A stretch of DNA of 64,000 nucleotides. It comes from Oceanisphaera arctica. GTDB lineage: Bacteria; Pseudomonadota; Gammaproteobacteria; Enterobacterales; Aeromonadaceae. Position 1 is the stretch's first letter. Each line of letters starts with the position of its first letter. The stretch covers positions 86,396 through 150,395 of the forward strand of contig NZ_MPZM01000004.1 in assembly GCF_002936955.1 (NCBI RefSeq), in the 5' to 3' direction. The notes beneath the pieces were generated by a model that saw nothing but the letters and a program-made list of their open reading frames with translations, was not told where the DNA came from and did not search any database. Below are positions 17,566-25,878 of the stretch, one piece after another. Both the position numbers and the translations under genes were made by a program.

Positions 17566-18125
17566 TAGCTAGCCCTGCCCCAGAGGCTACAGGGCCGCCT
17601 CCCTCGATACGCCACTTGGCTAGCCATCTTTGCTGGGTAACGGCTGCGAATATTCACTGGATATTCGGTCCATTATCCAACAAAGATATACGGCAGCAAG
17701 CTGCCCCATGGGGGCTCAGAAATGCCATCTGACCGCCAGGGACGGCGGGAATGCCGGCACGGCAGGAGCATTTTCCGGCCCTGGTATTTCACGGTCGCGG
17801 GAGACGCTCCCCGCAGCCTCTCTTCCGGCATCGGCGTTCATGGCTGATAACACAGACAAGCAACGCCGGCGCCCCAAGGAGGGCAAAGCGATCTGCTCTG
17901 CCGACCTTCTATTACGGCGAGTCGGCGTAGCTGGCCCTTTGCCCGACTTGCATGAACATCCAAAGTACCGCACCTTCGTGAAATTCCCGTTTCTCCGCCT
18001 TCGGGCTCTGGCTTTCCCCGCTCAGCCAAGTACCATATACCCCATCGCTGTTCGGTTGACTGCAGGCCTGTTTCAGCGCCCGTCAGGCAATCAGTTAATC
18101 TTCTGAATTATCAGGATAAAGTGAA
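17566..18125. repeat. Intergenic repeat region, copy A of folded repeat family
   Basis: A 560-base gap without a credible gene. Its right part (17881-17944) has arms of 26 bases: outer stem GGGCAAAG / CTTTGCCC and inner core GCCGAC / GTCGGC around a short loop, matching copies B, C and D. Its left part shares a module with copy E (CCAGAGGC, then GCCTCCCTCGATACGCCA). Between them, 17626-17640 pairs with 17673-17687 (15 bp with one mismatch and one wobble), enclosing another hairpin. The 158-residue open frame crossing the region follows the repeat rather than any protein family. Confidence 0.75.
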
Positions 18126-19793
18126 ATGGCTCAATTTGTTTACAGCATGAATCGCGTGGGCAAGGTAGTTCCGCCCAAGCGTCATATTCTGAAGAATATC
18201 TCACTGTCGTTTTTCCCCGGCGCCAAGATCGGCGTGCTGGGTCTGAACGGCGCCGGTAAATCCACCCTGCTGCGCATCATGGCCGGCCTGGATACCGAAA
18301 TCGAGGGCGAAGCCCGTCCCCAGCCCGGAATCAACATTGGCTACCTGCCTCAGGAGCCCAGGCTGAAGCCGGAGCAGACGGTACGCGAAGCCATCGAAGA
18401 AGCCGTGTCCGAAGTGGCCGGCGCCCTGAAAGAGCTGGACGAAGTCTATACCGCCTATGCGGATCCGGACGCCGACTTCGACAAGCTGGCCAAGCGTCAG
18501 GGCCAGCTGGAAGCCATCATCCAGGCCCACGACGGCCACAACCTGGACAACCAGCTGGAGCGGGCCGCCGACGCCCTGCGCCTGCCGCCCTGGGAAGCCA
18601 CCATCGACAAGCTGTCCGGGGGTGAACGCCGCCGGGTCGCCATGTGTCAGCTGCTGCTCGAAAAACCGGACATGCTGCTGCTCGACGAACCCACCAACCA
18701 CCTGGACGCCGAGTCCGTGGCCTGGCTGGAGCGCTTCCTGCACGACTACGAAGGCACCGTCGTGGCCATTACCCACGACCGTTATTTCCTCGATAACGTG
18801 GCCGGCTGGATTCTGGAGCTGGACCGGGGCGAAGGTATTCCCTGGGAAGGCAACTATTCTTCCTGGCTGGAGCAGAAAGATGCCCGTCTGTCTCAGGAAC
18901 AGTCTTCCGAGGCCGCCCGCCAGAAGTCGATCCAGAAAGAACTGGAATGGGTTCGCCAGAACCCGAAAGGTCGTCAGGCCAAGTCCAAGGCCCGTATGGC
19001 CCGCTTTGAAGAACTGCAGAACCAGGACTTCCAGAAGCGTAACGAGACCAACGAACTGTTCATTCCGCCCGGCCCGCGCCTGGGTGACAATGTTATCGAC
19101 GTTGAAAACCTGACCAAGTCTTACGGCGACCGGGTACTGATCGACGATCTCTCGTTCAGTATTCCCAAGGGCGCCATCGTCGGCATTATCGGCCCCAACG
19201 GCGCCGGTAAGTCCACTCTGTTCCGCATGATGACCGGTGCAGAACAGCCGGACTCAGGCAGCATCACCCTGGGTGACACGGTACAGCTGGCCTCGGTCGA
19301 GCAGTTCCGCGACAGCATGGACGACAAGAAAACCGTATGGGAAGAAGTGTCCGGTGGCCTGGACATGATGCGCATCGGCAACCTGGAGATCCCCAGCCGC
19401 GCCTATCTGGGCCGGTTCAACTTCAAGGGTATCGATCAGCAGAAGCGGGTCGGCGAGCTGTCTGGTGGTGAACGTGGCCGCCTGCACATGGCCAAGCTGC
19501 TGCAGACCGGCGGCAACGTGCTGCTGCTGGATGAGCCGACCAACGACCTGGATATTGAAACCCTGCGCGCGCTGGAAAACGCCCTGCTGGAATTCCCCGG
19601 TTGCGCCATGGTGATTTCCCACGATCGCTGGTTCCTCGACCGTATCGCCACCCATATCCTGGATTACAAGGACGAGGGTAAGGTGGAATTCTTCGAAGGC
19701 AACTTCACCGAATACGAAGACTGGAAGAAGAAAACCTACGGCGCCGAATCCGTTCAGCCCAAGCGCATCAAATACAAGAAAGTCACCAAGTAA
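18126..19793 (+). CDS. ettA: Energy-dependent translational throttle protein EttA (ABC-F)
   Basis: A 555-residue ABC-F protein, the normal EttA length. Two ABC cassettes each have a Walker A (GLNGAGKST near 40 and GPNGAGKST near 355), signatures LSGGERRRVAMCQ and LSGGERGRLHMAK, and Walker B LLLDEPTNHLD and LLLDEPTNDLD. The arm and linker (about 245-300, KSIQKELEWVRQNPKGRQAK) identify EttA rather than Uup or YheS. It binds the ribosomal E site and gates early elongation according to ATP/ADP. It has no membrane partner. The upstream gap holds repeat copy A, and a terminator follows. Confidence 0.97.
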   Translation: MAQFVYSMNRVGKVVPPKRHILKNISLSFFPGAKIGVLGLNGAGKSTLLRIMAGLDTEIEGEARPQPGINIGYLPQEPRLKPEQTVREAIEEAVSEVAGALKELDEVYTAYADPDADFDKLAKRQGQLEAIIQAHDGHNLDNQLERAADALRLPPWEATIDKLSGGERRRVAMCQLLLEKPDMLLLDEPTNHLDAESVAWLERFLHDYEGTVVAITHDRYFLDNVAGWILELDRGEGIPWEGNYSSWLEQKDARLSQEQSSEAARQKSIQKELEWVRQNPKGRQAKSKARMARFEELQNQDFQKRNETNELFIPPGPRLGDNVIDVENLTKSYGDRVLIDDLSFSIPKGAIVGIIGPNGAGKSTLFRMMTGAEQPDSGSITLGDTVQLASVEQFRDSMDDKKTVWEEVSGGLDMMRIGNLEIPSRAYLGRFNFKGIDQQKRVGELSGGERGRLHMAKLLQTGGNVLLLDEPTNDLDIETLRALENALLEFPGCAMVISHDRWFLDRIATHILDYKDEGKVEFFEGNFTEYEDWKKKTYGAESVQPKRIKYKKVTK

Positions 19794-19817
19794 GATTTTT
19801 ACCTGATGAACAATACC

Positions 19818-19842
19818 AAAGCCCGCATGATGCGGGCTTTTT
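19818..19842 (+). terminator. Rho-independent terminator after ettA
   Basis: GCCCGCA / TGCGGGC with a three-base loop is followed by a T run, 25 bases after the ettA stop. Confidence 0.92.
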
Positions 19843-19942
19843 GTTAGCCTGGCTTTAATAGAGCGACCTCTGCAGTAACCTTAGGGTCTGCCCCGCCTCG
19901 CCCCTCTCCGTTCATGATGGTATCCTGTCGGCTTTGTAAAGC

Positions 19943-20671
19943 ATGAACCCCGAGACCGTTATGCACATCTATGCCGAACAGGCACGACTGGATCCGGCCG
20001 ATACCTGGTTTGGCTTCAAGCAGCTGTTACCGCTCTCCTTTTTTGTGGCCGCTTTCGGTCTGGCCTTTGGCCTGGCCGCCGCTCAGGAAGGCCTGAGCGA
20101 AGGTAACATAGTGCTGATGAGCGCGCTGGTATTTGCCGGTACTTCCCAGTTTGCCGCGCTGGAGCTGTGGGGCACTCAGGTGCCGCTGGTGCCCCTGATC
20201 ATCACCACCTTCGCCATCAATGCCCGTCATCTGCTGATGGGCGCTAGCCTCTATCCCTGGCTGCAGCATCTGCCTCCGCTCAAGCGTTACGGCATCATGC
20301 TGTTTGCCTCCGATGCCAACTGGGCCATGGCGATGCAGAGCTTTCACAAGGGCGAACGGGCGCTGGGTATCCTGTTTGGCGGCGGCCTGGCCATCTGGTC
20401 GTTCTGGATGCTCGGCACCTGGCTCGGCCTCTATTTCGGCAGCGCCATCGAAGACCCCTTCAGCATCGGGCTGGACATGGTGCTGGGCTGCTTCCTGCTG
20501 GCCATGACCCTGGGTGGGCGTAAAGATTTTCGCACCCTGATTATCTGGGCCGTGGCGGGCGTTTCGGCGATGATGGCCTACTGGTGGCTGCCCGCCAACA
20601 GCCATGTGGTGATCGGCGCCCTGTCGGGCGGTCTGGTGGGCGCACTGTGGATGGAGAAAGACCAAAAATGA
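19943..20671 (+). CDS. azlC: AzlC-family branched-chain amino acid exporter, large subunit
   Basis: A 242-residue membrane protein with about six to seven helices and the AzlC (YgaZ) pattern: an early PLSFFVAAFGLAFGLAAAQ segment and the middle INARHLLMGASLYPWL motif. With AzlD it exports branched-chain amino acids or analogues. Two ATGs are possible (19943 and 19961); the first was kept. The stop overlaps the azlD start by four bases (ATGA), the usual coupled arrangement. Confidence 0.9.
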   Translation: MNPETVMHIYAEQARLDPADTWFGFKQLLPLSFFVAAFGLAFGLAAAQEGLSEGNIVLMSALVFAGTSQFAALELWGTQVPLVPLIITTFAINARHLLMGASLYPWLQHLPPLKRYGIMLFASDANWAMAMQSFHKGERALGILFGGGLAIWSFWMLGTWLGLYFGSAIEDPFSIGLDMVLGCFLLAMTLGGRKDFRTLIIWAVAGVSAMMAYWWLPANSHVVIGALSGGLVGALWMEKDQK

Positions 20672-20985
20672 ATCTGGAAACCGCAGGCACAGGCACCCTG
20701 CTGATTATCGGCGTCATGGCCATAGTGACCCTGGCCACCCGCTGGGGCGGCGTCTTCGTGATGTCATTGATCCCCATCAACCACAGGGTGCAGCAGTTTA
20801 TCAGCGCCATGTCCGGCTCTGTGCTGGTGGCCATTCTGACCCCTATGGCGGTCAACGGCGATATAGGCGCCAGAACGGCGCTGCTGGCCACGGCGCTGAC
20901 CATGCTGGTGCTGAAAAAGCCGCTGCCGGCCATTACCGCCGGCATTATCGCCGCGGCGCTCAGCCGACAGTTCTTCGGCGGTTAA
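20668..20985 (+). CDS. azlD: AzlD-family exporter, small subunit
   Basis: A 105-residue partner of AzlC with about four hydrophobic segments, including LLIIGVMAIVTLATRWGG, and the conserved VQQFISAMSGSVLVAILTP region. It starts at the ATG at 20668 inside the azlC stop. The longer open frame from 20584 is a shadow. AzlCD forms a two-component amino acid exporter in the inner membrane. Confidence 0.9.
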   Translation: MNLETAGTGTLLIIGVMAIVTLATRWGGVFVMSLIPINHRVQQFISAMSGSVLVAILTPMAVNGDIGARTALLATALTMLVLKKPLPAITAGIIAAALSRQFFGG

Positions 20986-21015
20986 TGCCAACAGTCGACT
21001 CCGCAGCATAAAGGA

Positions 21016-21163
21016 GGACAAAGGGATCTGCTCCACCGACCATCACATGACAAGGATGTCATGTGCTGAGCATCACAGGGAGGTGCTTGAGCGAGTCGGT
21101 GGAGCGGGCCCTTTGTTCGACGTTTACACTGAAATGAAATAGACCATTTTTTAATGGGATTGA
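21016..21163. repeat. Folded intergenic repeat, copy B (clearest example)
   Basis: Arms 21016-21041 and 21093-21118 pair. The outer stem is GGACAAAGGG with CCCTTTGTTC (one wobble) and the inner stem is an uninterrupted 11 bp, GCTCCACCGAC with GTCGGTGGAGC. Inside is a perfect hairpin CACATGAC / GTCATGTG (21044-21065). From about 21057 to 21163 the sequence also matches copy E, including the tail GAAATGAAATAGACCATT. The copy lies between the converging ends of azlD and the PhyH gene. Confidence 0.85.
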
Positions 21164-21192
21164 TATTAACCGCCAATCGCTGCCGTTCACGC

Positions 21193-21218
21193 AAAAGCCC
21201 GCCGGATGGCGGGCTTTT
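21193..21218. terminator. Bidirectional terminator between azlD and PhyH gene
   Basis: AAAAGCCCGCC / GGCGGGCTTTT is a perfect 11-bp stem with a GGAT loop and A/T runs on both sides, suited to termination from either strand. Confidence 0.92.
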
Positions 21219-21235
21219 ATAGTTTACAGCCAGGC

Positions 21236-22066
21236 TTAACGCTGCCACACCACAGGGAACCAGTCTTCCCGCATCTTGTCGCCGGTGTTCAGGTTAATGC
21301 CGTCAAAGGGCGGTGAAGTAGCGCCGCCACGGTTGATATAACGTACATCGTCGCCCATGAAGCGGGTAGAGAAGGCCCGACGACGGTTCATTGTCTGGTT
21401 GCCCGGAGCGCCGTGTACCGTCTTGAAGTTGAACAGCAGCGCATCACCCAGCTCCATCTCGGGGATCATGATCTCGAAGTCGCCGCCGTCGATGTCCGGC
21501 ATTTCCATGAAATGGCTGTCTTCCTTGTACCAGGAGGCGTTGGTCGACCATTTGCTCGGGCGTATCAGCTTGGGCCAGCGATGCGAGCCCAGCACCACCT
21601 GCAGGGCGTTTTCCGGGGTGATGGGATCCAGCGGTATCCAGTAGCTGCCGGTCTGATCGCCTTCGACACAGTAATAGGGCAAGTCCTGGTGCCAGGGGGT
21701 GGCCTTGGAAGTACCGGGCTCTTTCACCAGAATATGCTCGTGGAATACCTGTACCCGCTCGGAGCCGGTGGCTTCACCGACGATGGCGGCACCCGGCGAC
21801 TGCTCAATCCACTGTTTGAACTCGGGAATTCGCTGCCAATTGCAGTAATCTTCAAAGAAACGGCCGGAATCGGTACCGGTGACGTTTTCTCTGCCATGCT
21901 CGCTGGGGTCGTTCAGCACCTTGTCGAAACCGGCACGCAGGGTTTCAATCCAGTCCTTGAACACGCCCTTGATCACGATGGCGCCATCGCGCTCATAGGC
22001 CGTCTTCTGCTCTTCCGTCAGCCATAGTTTCTCGGTTGAGTGCTGTGCGGTTACCGGCATATTCAT
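21236..22066 (-). CDS. Phytanoyl-CoA dioxygenase (PhyH) family protein
   Basis: A 276-residue Fe(II)/2-oxoglutarate oxygenase of the PhyH family. The HxD iron site is WHQDLPYYCV, with a distal ligand in VHGAPGNQT and the 2-oxoglutarate Arg shortly after (NRRRAFSTRF). It is not ectoine hydroxylase: the EctD signature is absent and no ect genes are near. The substrate is unknown; possibilities are small amines, phosphonates or lipids. A LysR regulator is divergent with a gap of about 95 bases and probably controls it. Confidence 0.85.
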   Translation of the reverse strand: MNMPVTAQHSTEKLWLTEEQKTAYERDGAIVIKGVFKDWIETLRAGFDKVLNDPSEHGRENVTGTDSGRFFEDYCNWQRIPEFKQWIEQSPGAAIVGEATGSERVQVFHEHILVKEPGTSKATPWHQDLPYYCVEGDQTGSYWIPLDPITPENALQVVLGSHRWPKLIRPSKWSTNASWYKEDSHFMEMPDIDGGDFEIMIPEMELGDALLFNFKTVHGAPGNQTMNRRRAFSTRFMGDDVRYINRGGATSPPFDGINLNTGDKMREDWFPVVWQR

Positions 22067-22160
22067 GCTGTATTCCTTCCCCTCTGTGAGTAATGAATCG
22101 ACTTTATCATTCTCATTACATAGTATAGAAATACATTTTACATATGAAGTACATAGATAA

Positions 22161-23066
22161 ATGGCTATCCCCTTTACCTTCCGTCAGCTGAGCTATTTTG
22201 TGTCCGTGGCCCAGCACGGCAGCATCAGCAAGGCCGCCGAGGCATTGCATGTGTCTCAGCCTTCGGTATCCATCGCCATTCATCAGCTGGAAAGCCTGCT
22301 CAACCAGCCATTGTTTCAGCGCCATCGCGGCCAGGGGGTCAGCCTGACACCCAGAGGGGAAGAGTTACTCAAGGAAGCCCGCCAGATCCTCACCCTGTCT
22401 CATAACCTGCTGGCCCGACTGCAGCAGGACGACACCGAGGTGGAAGGGCAACTGGTGCTGTGCTGTTTTCGGGATATTGCGCCTTATTATCTGCCCCGAC
22501 TGGTCAGCGAATTCGAACGTCGTTACCCCAAAATAAGAGTGGTGATGCAAGAGCAGGACCTGGCCGGGGTCAACCTTGCCCTGACCCAGGGCAAGGCCGA
22601 GCTGGCCCTGAGCTATGCACTGGGGTTGCCGCAGGAAGTGGACATCCAGGTGCTGGACGAACTGAAGCCCTATGCCCTGCTGCCTGCCGGACATAAACTG
22701 GCCGAAAAACCGACCCTGAGCCTGGCGGAAATAGCGAAAGAGACCCTGATACTGCAAGACATGCCGCTGACCCGGGAATATTTCATGTCGCTGTTCTGGC
22801 ATCAGGATCTGCAACCTAGCCATATCCATACCACCGCCTCGTTCGAGATGCAGCGGGGTCTGGTGGCCCACGGGCATGGAGTGGCGTTGTCCTGCACCCG
22901 GCCCGCCGGCGATCAAAGCTACGATGGCGCCCCCCTCGCCTGTCGGCCACTGAAAGACGAGTTTCCTCCCCAACGGGTGGTGCTGGCCCATTCCCGCCAG
23001 TTTTCGCTCTCTATCCCCGCCCAGCTGTTTCTCGACCAGGTGGCCAACCAGAATAACAAACCATAA
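22161..23066 (+). CDS. LysR-family regulator
   Basis: A 301-residue LTTR. The winged helix-turn-helix is in residues 1-62 (SISKAAEALHVSQPSVSIAI) and the effector-binding domain spans about 90-295. The divergent PhyH dioxygenase gene is the likely target by the usual LTTR layout. The intergenic region is AT-rich, but no unambiguous T-N11-A box was singled out. The gene ends before repeat copy C. Confidence 0.9.
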   Translation: MAIPFTFRQLSYFVSVAQHGSISKAAEALHVSQPSVSIAIHQLESLLNQPLFQRHRGQGVSLTPRGEELLKEARQILTLSHNLLARLQQDDTEVEGQLVLCCFRDIAPYYLPRLVSEFERRYPKIRVVMQEQDLAGVNLALTQGKAELALSYALGLPQEVDIQVLDELKPYALLPAGHKLAEKPTLSLAEIAKETLILQDMPLTREYFMSLFWHQDLQPSHIHTTASFEMQRGLVAHGHGVALSCTRPAGDQSYDGAPLACRPLKDEFPPQRVVLAHSRQFSLSIPAQLFLDQVANQNNKP

Positions 23067-23068
23067 AA

Positions 23069-23117
23069 AAGCCGGGAGCAATGAACCCAACTCTCTGAGC
23101 ACAACGTCGCCCGGCTT
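23069..23117 (+). terminator. Possible stem after the LysR gene
   Basis: AAGCCGGG (23069-23076) pairs with CCCGGCTT (23110-23117) around a long loop just after the LysR stop. It is an imperfect terminator candidate because the loop is over 30 bases. Confidence 0.35.
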
Positions 23118-23222
23118 ATGACCTGTCTCTTAATCACGAGTATGCCAGTTTGTTGTGGTGTAGAAAGAGGCAGCAGAGTTGCCTCCTCCGACACGCTTCA
23201 AGCACATCCCTGTAACGCTCTG

Positions 23223-23433
23223 CACATGCCATCCCTGGCATGTGACGGTCGGCTGAGGCAATCCCTGCCGTCTCTTCCATGACCCGAAGCTGTCTGTCGG
23301 AAGAGCTATCAGGCGACTCCGATACATCAGGGAGGACAAAGGGATCTGCTCAGCCGACCTTCTGTTTCAGGGATGAAACAGCGAGCCTACAGGGAAGTAT
23401 TCATGGCGAGTCGGCGGAGCGGGCCCTTTGGCC
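23223..23433. repeat. Folded intergenic repeat, copy C
   Basis: Arms 23334-23359 and 23408-23433 give the outer AAAGGG / CCCTTT stem and the inner GCCGAC / GTCGGC core. Inside is a perfect 8-bp hairpin CTGTTTCA / TGAAACAG (23362-23381). Upstream is a 9-bp perfect hairpin CACATGCCA / TGGCATGTG (23223-23244), a sequence also present in copy D. The surrounding stretch from 23067 to 23565 holds no credible gene. Confidence 0.8.
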
Positions 23434-23502
23434 GATGTATAAGCGTTTGCCAAGCATCCGCTTGTGTGACTTATGACTGAGAATCGAGCCCTCGCTGGAA
23501 TA

Positions 23503-23531
23503 AAAAATGGCAGGAGCATCGCTGCTCCTGA
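23503..23531 (-). terminator. Terminator of the NhaC-like antiporter gene
   Basis: CAGGAGCA / TGCTCCTG with a four-base loop, followed on the minus strand by a T run, about 35 bases past the antiporter stop. Confidence 0.88.
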
Positions 23532-23565
23532 CATGTTACGGCCGGTTTAACCTGCCGTTCTGCGG

Positions 23566-24924
23566 TTACAACACCTGGGCTGCTATCCAGCCGAAGATCA
23601 CCAACGGAATGTTGTAATGAATGAAGGTGGGGATCACCGAGTCACGAATGTGATCGTGCTGACCGTCTGCATTCAGGCCGGCGGTCGGCCCCAGAGTGGA
23701 GTCGGACGCCGGGGAACCTGCGTCACCCAGAGCCCCGGCGGTGCCCACCAGTGCCAGAGTGGCCAGTGGTGAGAAGCCGAAGCTTATCGCCAGGGGTACA
23801 TAGATGGCGGCAATAATGGGAATGGTAGAGAACGACGAGCCAATGCCCATGGTAATGAACAAACCCACCAGCAGCATGACCAGCGCCGCCATCGGTGGGC
23901 TGTTGCCAATCAGCGCACCCGAGCCGGCTACCAGCTCGGGAATCGCACCCGAAGCCTTCATCACCCCGGCAAAACCGGAGGCGGCAATCATGATGAAACC
24001 CACCAGCGCCATCAGTCGCATGCCCTGGGTAAAGACATCGTCCTGATCTTTCCACTTGAACAGGCCGTTCATCGACAGCAGGGCAAAGCCCAGCAAGCCG
24101 CCCAGCACCATGGATCCGGTCATCAGCTGCACTATCAAGGCACCAACGATGGCCGCCCCTATCATGATCAGCTGCTTGCGGCTGAGTCGGGTCTGTTTCT
24201 TGCTACTGTCGACGTTATTGCTGCTGCCGACAGTCGCGACCGTCTGTTCCTGATACTCCCGTGGCCGACGATAACTGAACAGCACCGCCACCCCCAGCCC
24301 CAACAGCATGCCCAGTGCAGGCAGTAGCATCGCCTTGGGTGCCATGGACGCCGTAACATGCATGCCCAGCTCTTCACCTGCCTGATTGACACTGTTGGTC
24401 AGAATATCGTTGAGGAAGATGGTGCCAAAGCCCACCGGCGTGGTCATGTACATGATGGTGATACTGAAGGTAATCACACACGCCACGGCGCGTCTGTCCA
24501 GCTTCAGCATGCTCATCAGCCCCAGAAGAGGCGGAACCAGAATGGGAATAAAAGCGATATGTACCGGTATCACGGTACCGGAGGCGGCACCTATGATGAT
24601 CAAGGCACCGAACATCAGCCACTTTACGCCACTCAACTGGGTTGGCTCACGCCGAGAGCCAACCCAGCCCAGGGCCTTGCTGGCCACCAGATCGGTAATA
24701 CCGGTGCGCGACAGCGCCACGGCAAAGGCCCCCAGGGTGGCATAGGCCAGCGCCACGGTCGCGCCACTACCCAATCCTTCGTTAAAGGCGCCGATCACCT
24801 GTTCTACCGACATTCCGGCCCAAAGCCCCCCCACCAGGGCGGCAACCACCAGCGAAAATACAACCGATACCCGAGCCAAACACAGCGCTACCATCACCAG
24901 GATGGCCAGAACAATGGCATTCAT
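23566..24924 (-). CDS. Na+/H+ antiporter family protein (NhaC/YuiF type)
   Basis: A 452-residue membrane protein with about 11-12 helices of the ion-transporter superfamily branch annotated as Na+/H+ antiporter family. Landmarks are LGAFAVALSRTGITDL, a MGIGSSFSTIPIIAAIYVP segment and the C-terminal GSPASDSTLGPTAGLN region. Some members may carry organic ions or amino acids, so the substrate is open. The promoter region (24925-25079) is AT-rich, with an 8-bp inverted repeat CCATATAG / CTATATGG at 25036-25043 and 25072-25079. Confidence 0.82.
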   Translation of the reverse strand: MNAIVLAILVMVALCLARVSVVFSLVVAALVGGLWAGMSVEQVIGAFNEGLGSGATVALAYATLGAFAVALSRTGITDLVASKALGWVGSRREPTQLSGVKWLMFGALIIIGAASGTVIPVHIAFIPILVPPLLGLMSMLKLDRRAVACVITFSITIMYMTTPVGFGTIFLNDILTNSVNQAGEELGMHVTASMAPKAMLLPALGMLLGLGVAVLFSYRRPREYQEQTVATVGSSNNVDSSKKQTRLSRKQLIMIGAAIVGALIVQLMTGSMVLGGLLGFALLSMNGLFKWKDQDDVFTQGMRLMALVGFIMIAASGFAGVMKASGAIPELVAGSGALIGNSPPMAALVMLLVGLFITMGIGSSFSTIPIIAAIYVPLAISFGFSPLATLALVGTAGALGDAGSPASDSTLGPTAGLNADGQHDHIRDSVIPTFIHYNIPLVIFGWIAAQVL

Positions 24925-25079
24925 AGGTTCCTCTCCCTCATGTTATTGCGTCCCTTTCTTGTTTTTCGTTGATTTACCGTGCCGAGCCCACACCTGACAC
25001 TCACAAAAATTTAACATTGAAAGCACATTTACTATCCATATAGTTTCTATATAAAGTACATATCTTTTAAGCTATATGG

Positions 25080-25670
25080 TTAACCCTGCAGCGCCTTGCC
25101 CACCAGGGCCTGTATCTCGCTACTCAGCGGAATCTGCAGGGCGGCGGCATGCCCGTCCGGCGACATTTTCCCCCAGGTCTTGCGGATAATGTCGACCAGC
25201 TTCTCTTCACTATGGCGGGTGGCAAAGTCTTCCAGGTAATAGCGGATAAACACCAGACAAATCACGTCTTCCAGCGCCTGCACCTGCGGGTCCCGCTTGA
25301 GCTGCTTTTTCAGCAACAGATCCCTGATCCGTTGCTGCTCGCCTTCGTCGTAACCGACCCTTGCCATCAGGTTCGCGGTCAGCTCCCCATGAAACTCCGC
25401 CAGTTCGCTGCGCCACCGCTTGTAACCGGCGCGGTCCATAGGGTAACCGGCCCGGGGAATGCTCCAGCGTTTGATATGTTGTGCCCGGCAGGCAATTTGC
25501 AGCAGTTCGGGGGCGTCAGCCGCAAAGTCGGTCAGTGTTTCGCTCATTCGCCGACTATAGAGATATTCCTTGGGCCAGCTCTGGCCCTCGGCCTGCACCT
25601 GATTGGGATCTTCACGGTTTTCGGCATCGATCAATGCCAACACTTGCTGTAAACGGGAATTCTGGGTCAT
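25080..25670 (-). CDS. DUF4202 family protein
   Basis: About 196 residues from the ATG at 25670, preceded by a CAGG stretch; the frame extends further but without a ribosome site. The protein is helical and soluble, with HIKRWSIPRAGYPMDRAGYK and CLVFIRYYLEDFATRHSEEK, which match DUF4202. Function is unknown. In other genomes the family is sometimes near sulfur or nitrogen genes; here it is upstream of an antiporter and divergent from hmp. Confidence 0.8.
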   Translation of the reverse strand: MTQNSRLQQVLALIDAENREDPNQVQAEGQSWPKEYLYSRRMSETLTDFAADAPELLQIACRAQHIKRWSIPRAGYPMDRAGYKRWRSELAEFHGELTANLMARVGYDEGEQQRIRDLLLKKQLKRDPQVQALEDVICLVFIRYYLEDFATRHSEEKLVDIIRKTWGKMSPDGHAAALQIPLSSEIQALVGKALQG

Positions 25671-25805
25671 CACCTGACGTCCTGTGGGGTAACAGAAAAA
25701 CATTGTTACCTCTGGGCCTGCAAATGCAAGCGACAATCAAGGAGTTAGCCGTTTTTAACCGACAGTAAGCGGTGCTCACCCGCCAATAAAGGCATATTTC
25801 ATATT

Positions 25806-25824
25806 GATGCATATTAAATATAAC
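25806..25824. promoter_or_regulatory. Possible NsrR site upstream of hmp
   Basis: GATGCATATTAAATATAAC has one good NsrR half-site (GATGCAT then A/T) and a degenerate second half, about 55 bases before hmp. NsrR commonly represses hmp in gammaproteobacteria. The site call is tentative. Confidence 0.35.
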
Positions 25825-25878
25825 TATAGAATCCATCAATAAGTTGCATTCTGAATATCACTTAAAGAGAGCCTTGCC

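Noticed and set aside
17630..18106. 158-residue open frame between the BMP gene and ettA
   Set aside because: It runs through the folded repeat region, has no family resemblance and is explained by repeat composition.
21236..22066. PhyH protein as ectoine hydroxylase EctD
   Set aside because: The EctD signature around the iron site is absent and no ectABC genes are nearby.
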